From Pseudomonadota bacterium (GTDB lineage Bacteria > Pseudomonadota > Gammaproteobacteria > Burkholderiales > Burkholderiaceae_C), in contig JAJZEC010000023.1 of assembly GCA_021805825.1 (NCBI GenBank), forward strand, positions 1 through 51,569: a stretch of DNA of 51,569 nt, written 5' to 3'. A program made the translations under genes and the position numbers. A model generated the notes under the pieces. That model was not told the DNA's origin. It saw only the letters and a program-made list of their open reading frames with translations, and made no database searches. Positions within the stretch are counted from its first letter, which is position 1, and the number at the start of each line of letters is the position of its first letter. This document shows, piece after piece, positions 46,714 through 51,569 of the stretch.

Positions 46714-47895
46714 ATGAAGGTCATCACCCTGCACCCCGGCAAGGAACGGGCGCTGCTGCGCCGACATCCCTGGGTCTATGCCGGAGCCATTGCGCGCGGC
46801 GGCGCCGACAGCGGCGAGACGGTACGCGTGGAGTCGAGTCAGGGTCAGATCCTGGGCTGGGCGGCCTGCAGTCCGAGTTCGCAGATCCGGCTGCGCATGT
46901 GGAGCTTCGACCCGGGGCAGCGTATCGACGCCGACTTCCTGCGGCAGTTGCTGGCGCGATCGATCGAGCGCCGGGTTGCGCTCGGAATCGATCTGCGCGC
47001 CGCACGCCTGGTCTGGGGCGAATCCGATGGCCTGCCCGGGCTGGTCGTGGATCGCTTCGCCGACGTCGTGGTCGTGCAATTCCTCAGCGCCGGCGCCGAA
47101 CGTTGGCGGGAGGTGCTGCTGCAGGCCCTGCGTGAGCAGCTTCCGGGCTTGCGCATCCACGAGCGCTCCGATGTCGATGCGCGGGCGCGCGAGGGGCTGC
47201 CGCTGCGCAGTGGCTGGCTGCACGGAGACGGCAGCACCCGGGTGGACATCGAGGAACACGGCTGGCGCCTGCATGTGGACGTGGCTGGCGGGCACAAGAC
47301 CGGCTTCTACCTCGACCAGCGCGACAACCGGCTGCTGTTTGCCCGGCTGGTGGGCGAGCGCGGGCTGCGCCGGGTGCTCAATTGCTACGGCTACACCGGT
47401 GGCTTCAGCCTGGCCGCGCTGGGTGCCGGCGCCGAGCAGGTGCGCACCGTCGACTCATCGGCGCCAGCCTTGCGCCTGGCCGAGGAACACCTGCGCGACA
47501 ACGGCCACGACCCCGCGCGCCACCCCCTGCTGCAGGCCGACGTGCCCACCCTGCTGCGCGAATTCGATGCCGCCGGCGAACGCTTCGACGCCATCGTGCT
47601 CGATCCGCCGAAGCTGGCGCCCACGCTGGCGCATGCCGCGCGCGCGACGCGCGCCTACAAGGACATCAACCGCCTGGCGCTGCGCCTGCTGCGCCCGGGA
47701 GGCTGGCTGTTCAGCTTCTCCTGCTCGGGGGGCATCGATGCCGCGCTGTTCCAGAGCGTGGTCGCGGGCGCCGCGGTGGACGCGGGGCGCGATGCCGAGA
47801 TCGTGCGGCGCGTGGCCGCGGCTCCCGACCATCCGGTGCTGCTGAGCTTCCCCGAAAGCGACTACCTCAAGGGGCTGCTGCTGCGCGCACGCTGA
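46714..47895 (+). CDS. rlmI: Class I SAM-dependent rRNA methyltransferase, RlmI type
   Basis: 393 aa. N-terminal PUA domain (LHPGKERALLRRHPWVYAGAI), then RSDVDARAREGL, YLDQRDNR, the SAM motif VLNCYGYTGGFSLAA, LDPPKLAP and the catalytic Cys in SFSCSGG. E. coli RlmI makes m5C1962 in 23S rRNA. Starts 4 bp after xerC, an unusual but plausible operon extension. Confidence 0.86.
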   Translation: MKVITLHPGKERALLRRHPWVYAGAIARGGADSGETVRVESSQGQILGWAACSPSSQIRLRMWSFDPGQRIDADFLRQLLARSIERRVALGIDLRAARLVWGESDGLPGLVVDRFADVVVVQFLSAGAERWREVLLQALREQLPGLRIHERSDVDARAREGLPLRSGWLHGDGSTRVDIEEHGWRLHVDVAGGHKTGFYLDQRDNRLLFARLVGERGLRRVLNCYGYTGGFSLAALGAGAEQVRTVDSSAPALRLAEEHLRDNGHDPARHPLLQADVPTLLREFDAAGERFDAIVLDPPKLAPTLAHAARATRAYKDINRLALRLLRPGGWLFSFSCSGGIDAALFQSVVAGAAVDAGRDAEIVRRVAAAPDHPVLLSFPESDYLKGLLLRAR

Positions 47896-47947
47896 GCGAG
47901 GGCCGGGCTTACACTGAGGCCTTGTCGATCCGCAACCGCAGCGCTCC

Positions 47948-49012
47948 ATGTCGTCCGTCCTCATTCCCGCCACCATCCTCACCGGCTTTCTCGGCAGCGG
48001 CAAGACCACCCTGCTCAAACGGGTGCTCGGCGAAGCACACGGCTCGCGCATCGCGGTGATCGAAAATGAATTCGGCGAAGAGAACATCGACAACGACATC
48101 CTGGTCGATGACCGGCAGGAACAGATCGTCCAGATGTCCAACGGATGCATCTGCTGCACCATCCGCGACGACCTGCGCGCCACCTTGAGCGACCTCGCCG
48201 CGCGCCGCAGGCGCGGCGAGCTGCTGTTCGATCGGGTGATCATCGAAACCACCGGAGTGGCCGACCCCGGGCCCGTGGCCCAGACCTTTTTCATGGACGA
48301 CGAGGTCGCCAGCCAGTACCTGCTGGACTCCATCGTCACCCTGGTCGACGCGGTTCATGCCGGGCAGCAACTCGACACCCGGCTGGAAGCCCAGCGCCAG
48401 GTGGGCTTCGCCGACCGCATCTTCGTGTCCAAGTCCGACCTCGCCGAGCCGGCCGCGGTGGCCGATCTGCAGCAGCGCCTGCGGCGCATGAACCCGCGCG
48501 CGCCGCAACGGCTTGTGCATTTCGGCGAGGTTCCCTTGCAGGACGTGCTCGACCTGCGGGGTTTCAACCTCAACGCCCGCCTGGAAATCGACCCGGACTT
48601 CCTCGCCGAACAGGCGCACGACCACGACCACGAGCACGACGAGCACTGCGGCCACGACCACGGGCATGGACACGAGGGGCACGCCCACCATCACCATCAT
48701 GATGACGACGTGCGCTCCTTCGTGTTCCGGTCGACCACGCCCTTCGATCCCGCGCGCCTGGAGGAATTCCTGGGCTCGATCGTGCAGATCTACGGCCCGC
48801 GCATGCTGCGCTACAAAGGTGTGCTGAGCTTGCGCGGCGTCGATCGCAAGGTGGTGTTCCAGGGCGTGCACCAGCTGATGGGAAGCGACCTGGCCGCGGC
48901 CTGGGGAGCGGGAGAGGAACGTGAAAGCCGCATGGTGTTCATCGGCATCGACCTGCCGCGCGACATCATCGAGCAAGGCCTTCGTCAGGCCCTTGTCGAC
49001 AACCCGTCCTAG
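47948..49012 (+). CDS. G3E (CobW/YjiA) family GTPase with His-rich insert
   Basis: 354 aa metal-trafficking GTPase. GFLGSGKTTLL (P-loop), the CICC metal motif in NGCICCTIRDD, ETTGVADP (Walker B/switch) and VSKSDLAEP (NKxD-like, SKSD). Between the GTPase and C-terminal domains is an Asp/His-rich linker (about residues 225-258, HDHDHEHDEH and HHHHHDDD) that probably binds zinc or another metal. G3E members with such inserts are usually zinc chaperones. Precedes dksA, whose zinc site is lost here. Confidence 0.87.
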   Translation: MSSVLIPATILTGFLGSGKTTLLKRVLGEAHGSRIAVIENEFGEENIDNDILVDDRQEQIVQMSNGCICCTIRDDLRATLSDLAARRRRGELLFDRVIIETTGVADPGPVAQTFFMDDEVASQYLLDSIVTLVDAVHAGQQLDTRLEAQRQVGFADRIFVSKSDLAEPAAVADLQQRLRRMNPRAPQRLVHFGEVPLQDVLDLRGFNLNARLEIDPDFLAEQAHDHDHEHDEHCGHDHGHGHEGHAHHHHHDDDVRSFVFRSTTPFDPARLEEFLGSIVQIYGPRMLRYKGVLSLRGVDRKVVFQGVHQLMGSDLAAAWGAGEERESRMVFIGIDLPRDIIEQGLRQALVDNPS

Positions 49013-49362
49013 GGTTCTGCCGCGCCGCCGCCTATACTCAGGCACTTTTCCCGTTGCCGGGGCGCACGCTGCATCCTCGAGCGCATGGCGGCACGGCATG
49101 GTTCGCGCAGTCGGTAGGGGCGCAGTGGGCTGCATGCTGCAGCCAGCCTACCGTTGCATATTTGCAACAGCTGGCGACAGCGATGGCTCGGGGGACGAAC
49201 GATGACGGCAGGCAGCGCCTCGCGAGCGGCTCCGCAGACGGCGGCGGACGCGCTGCCGAAAGCGCTGTTGCAACCCGGGCGCCTGCCGCTACACTGCCGG
49301 CCGCGCCCGCCCGAAGCCCTGTCGCAGGCCACTGCAACGCATCATCCCACGCCGCCCAAGCC
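49013..49362. other. 350-bp region upstream of dksA
   Basis: No convincing coding frame. Contains TATACT (49033-49038) without a good -35, an inverted repeat GGCTGCA-TGC-TGCAGCC (49128-49144), a second one GTTGCA-TATT-TGCAAC (49153-49168), and a promoter TTGCAA/TACACT about 70 bp from dksA. The inverted repeats could be operators or RNA hairpins in a long leader. Confidence 0.55.
49268..49295 (+). promoter_or_regulatory. Promoter of dksA
   Basis: TTGCAA (49268-49273), 16-bp spacer, TACACT (49290-49295); start near 49302, leaving a leader of about 60 nt. Confidence 0.5.
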
Positions 49363-49851
49363 ATGAGCTCAGTCGCCCCCTCCACCGCACCGGCCCCGTC
49401 CGACCCGAAACTGGCGAACGCCTGGAAATCCAAGCCGCCCCAGGAATTGACGGACGCCGAAGTGCTGGCGATGCCCGAAGCGGAGTACATGAATTCCTGC
49501 CAGCAGGAGTTCTTTCGTCACCGTCTTGCGCAACTGCGCGAAGAACTGCTGCGCAGCGCCGGCGAGACCACGGAGCATCTGCGCGAAGACACCCTGCTCG
49601 TCCCCGATCCCGCGGATCGCGCGACCATCGAGGAGGAACACGCGCTGGAATTGCGGGCGCGTGACCGCGAGCGCAAACTGTTGAAGAAGGTCGAACAGGC
49701 CCTGGCGCGCATCGACAGCGGCGACTACGGATGGTGCGAGGAGACCGGCGAGCCGATCGGCATCGGACGACTGCTGGCCCGACCGACCTCGATCTTGTCG
49801 CTGGGAGCCCAGCAGCGCCGGGAAATGAAGCAGAAGATGTTCGGCGACTGA
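49363..49851 (+). CDS. dksA: RNA polymerase-binding transcription factor DksA, zinc-finger cysteines lost
   Basis: 162 aa from ATG 49363. Works with ppGpp on RNA polymerase. The coiled-coil tip DPADRA (DxxDxA) and the region LELRARDRERKLLKKVEQAL are well preserved. The C-terminal zinc finger is degenerate: CEETGEPIGIGRLLARPT keeps only the first Cys and the following segment (SILSLGAQQRREM) has none, where E. coli has four. Cys-poor DksA variants are known in proteobacteria and are considered less redox- and zinc-dependent. A His-rich G3E GTPase gene lies upstream. Confidence 0.92.
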   Translation: MSSVAPSTAPAPSDPKLANAWKSKPPQELTDAEVLAMPEAEYMNSCQQEFFRHRLAQLREELLRSAGETTEHLREDTLLVPDPADRATIEEEHALELRARDRERKLLKKVEQALARIDSGDYGWCEETGEPIGIGRLLARPTSILSLGAQQRREMKQKMFGD

Positions 49852-49898
49852 CAGCGCAATCAGGCATCCTGCGTCGCCCCGCACACCTTGCACCGCCG

Positions 49899-51569
49899 AT
49901 GGCCGAAGAACCCGTCAAGCCACGCACGTTCTGGGGCCGGGTCACGGAATTCATCAAGAATCCGACCCAGGACTGGTCGCTGACCCGGCACGAGAACGCG
50001 CTGCGCGAACAGCAGGAACAGGAATACCAGCGCGCGCGCGAGGAACAGCGCAAGCTCGATGCCTTCATCCGCAAGCGCGAACTGGCTGCGCTGCGCAGGC
50101 TGCGCAAGCAGCAGGACAGCGGCGAAGCCCCGGATCTCGTGCTGTCGGATCTGCCGGACACCGGGGCCGGGGCGCCGAAGGCCCCTCAGCGCGAAGCCAC
50201 GCTGCGAAAGATCAACGAAATCGAGCGCGCGATGGCGCAGGATTCGGTCGCCGAATCCCGCGGCCTGCGCCCTCCGTCGACGGCCGGCGGCGCGCCAGCC
50301 CAGGCCACGCTGCCGGCGCCGCCTCCGCAACTCAGCACCCAGCCGCTGAGCTTTCCGCTGACCGACAACCTGAGCCGCCAGCCGGGTGCCGGCGCGGTTC
50401 TGCCGACCGCGCTGCAGCCGACGATCCCGGTTCCGACCCAGCTGGCGGCCACCCAACTGGCAGCCACCCAGCTGGCGCCCACGCGCATCGGCGCCGACCT
50501 CGCTGCGCCACCCCCCGTGGGAGGCGCGGCCGGCGATCCGTGGAGCGCCAGCACCGGAGGCGAGCCGACCGCGCAATCGATGGCCGTCGATGTGCAGGAA
50601 GGCGTCTCGTCGAGCCCGCTGTTCGACCAGGCCTGCATGGATTTCGCCAACGGCAACGACAAGGCGGCCGAGCGCGCGCTGCTGGAAGCCATCTCCGGAT
50701 CGCCCGAGCGCAAGCTGGAAAACGAGTTCTGGCTCGCGCTGTTCGACCTGTATCGCGCCTGCGGCGACATGCAGCGCTTCGAGGCCCTGGTCAGCGACTA
50801 TGTCGACCGCTTCCAGTCTTCGGCTCCGTCATGGGGCGTGGCCGCTCCGTTGGCGACCGAGTCCGCGCGGGAAGCCAGCGGAGGCTTTGCCGCGCTGGGC
50901 GAATTCGGCGCCGCGCAGGCGCATATGCTGCTGCAGGCCGTGCAGGCCGGGGCCACGCAGCTCAGCCTGGACTTCAACGCCCTGACCGCTGTGGCGCCGG
51001 GCACGCAGCAGGCCCTCCACGAGGCGCTGCGCACGCTCAACGCGACGACCGCCTGCGTGGTCGAAGTCGCGGGACTCGACCACCTGCTCGAGGCCTGCGC
51101 CGCGAACTCCCCGGCCATGCAGCCCGACTCCGACACCGCGTGGTGGGGCGTGCGCCTGGAGGCGCTGCGCCTGGCGGGCGCGCAGGAAGCCTTCGAATCC
51201 ACCGCCCTCGACTATTGCGTGACCTACGAAATCTCCCCTCCGTCGTGGGAGCCCAGCCGTGCCCGCGTGCGGCTGCTGTCGGTGGCCGCGGCAGGCGAGG
51301 CCTCCTCGCAAGCCGGCCCCAGCACCCGGCTGCCCAGCCGCTTTTCCAACAGCGAAATGGAGGCCGTCGCCCGCGCGCGGCTGGTCGGCGAGATCGGTGG
51401 CGGCAGCGAGGACTTCCTCAAGCCCCTGGACGAGGCCGGGCGCGGCCACGGTGCGCTGCAGATCGACCTCAGCGGCCTGCGTCGCCTGGATTTTCCCAGT
51501 GCGGGTGTCGTGCTGAACTGGGTCATGGCGCAAAGCAGCGCGGGCCGCACGGTACGCTTCGAGGGGACG
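49899..51569 (+). CDS. STAS-domain-like protein with disordered middle region, 3' end cut by the window
   Basis: Opens at ATG 49899 and stays open to the window edge (557 codons). The first 110 residues are charged and helical (FWGRVTEFIKNP, then Glu/Gln/Arg-rich). Residues about 120-230 are Pro/Ala-rich with three copies of QLAAT/QLAPT coded by a 15-bp repeat near 50439-50483. A folded helical segment follows (FDQACMDFANGNDKAAERALLEAI, FWLALFDLYRACGD), then two STAS-like beta-alpha units, the second as LQIDLSGLRRLDFPSAGVVLNWV. No enzyme motif. Found after dksA in related genomes as far as I recall. Function unknown. Confidence 0.8.
   Translation, partial: MAEEPVKPRTFWGRVTEFIKNPTQDWSLTRHENALREQQEQEYQRAREEQRKLDAFIRKRELAALRRLRKQQDSGEAPDLVLSDLPDTGAGAPKAPQREATLRKINEIERAMAQDSVAESRGLRPPSTAGGAPAQATLPAPPPQLSTQPLSFPLTDNLSRQPGAGAVLPTALQPTIPVPTQLAATQLAATQLAPTRIGADLAAPPPVGGAAGDPWSASTGGEPTAQSMAVDVQEGVSSSPLFDQACMDFANGNDKAAERALLEAISGSPERKLENEFWLALFDLYRACGDMQRFEALVSDYVDRFQSSAPSWGVAAPLATESAREASGGFAALGEFGAAQAHMLLQAVQAGATQLSLDFNALTAVAPGTQQALHEALRTLNATTACVVEVAGLDHLLEACAANSPAMQPDSDTAWWGVRLEALRLAGAQEAFESTALDYCVTYEISPPSWEPSRARVRLLSVAAAGEASSQAGPSTRLPSRFSNSEMEAVARARLVGEIGGGSEDFLKPLDEAGRGHGALQIDLSGLRRLDFPSAGVVLNWVMAQSSAGRTVRFEGT

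Noticed and set aside
49054-49851. A dksA start about 100 codons upstream at 49054
   Set aside because: The added residues are not DksA-like and would include the promoter and inverted repeats.

Overview
The window is a high-G+C chromosomal segment with dense, mostly housekeeping gene content and no phage, insertion sequence, CRISPR array, rRNA or tRNA that I can see. The gene orders point to a betaproteobacterium of the Burkholderiales: fmdB-DUF502-aspS-nudB, pteridine-reductase-like SDR-folB-ttcA, kdoO next to waaC, DUF3460, dapF-DUF484-xerC, a SAH riboswitch in front of ahcY, and glrK-qseG-glrR. I cannot assign a genus. A thiosulfate/sulfur module (rhodanese plus YeeE/YedE transporter) would fit a sulfur-handling lineage, but that is only a hint.

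Region by region. 1-5751: 3'-truncated deaD RNA helicase, then the GlrK/QseG/GlrR sigma-54 two-component operon, all on the minus strand. The 359-bp gap between glrR and deaD holds a near-consensus GlrR enhancer site, a consensus sigma-54 promoter and a strong intrinsic terminator about 70 nt downstream. I read this as a short, previously undescribed sigma-54-dependent small RNA encoded directly behind its likely activator, and it is the most interesting item here. 5764-9142: rlmJ and a sulfur operon (two-domain rhodanese, YeeE transporter, small membrane protein). 9250-16104: a long minus-strand run, fmdB, DUF502, aspS, aroG, nudB, endonuclease-like gene, clsB. 16300-19174: lipoprotein, ttcA, folB, pteridine-reductase-like SDR. 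19202-20596: midA and a small DUF2905 protein. 20546-22809: divergent MFS/LysR pair. 22826-27074: cca, fadD with a 20-bp palindromic operator, apbC. 27367-36806: plus-strand run, metG, Kdo hydroxylase, waaC, DUF3460, scpA, panB, panC, nadB, IMPase-family phosphatase. 36846-42136: minus-strand amn and the methyl cycle genes metF, ahcY, metK. 42395-51569: plus-strand run, two LpxL/HtrB-type acyltransferases, dapF, DUF484, xerC, rlmI-like methyltransferase, a G3E GTPase with a histidine-rich insert, dksA and a truncated STAS-like protein.

Functional themes: the activated-methyl cycle is physically clustered and carries two RNA regulatory elements, a recognisable SAH riboswitch before ahcY and an unassigned structured leader before metK that has mutually exclusive pairings. 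Lipid A/LPS functions recur (waaC, kdoO, two LpxL-like acyltransferases). Folate genes (nudB, folB, SDR) lie within about 8 kb. Many genes are coupled by ATGA, TGATG or GTGA overlaps, so most runs are probably operons. The two window edges cut deaD (3' end missing) and the STAS-like gene (3' end missing).
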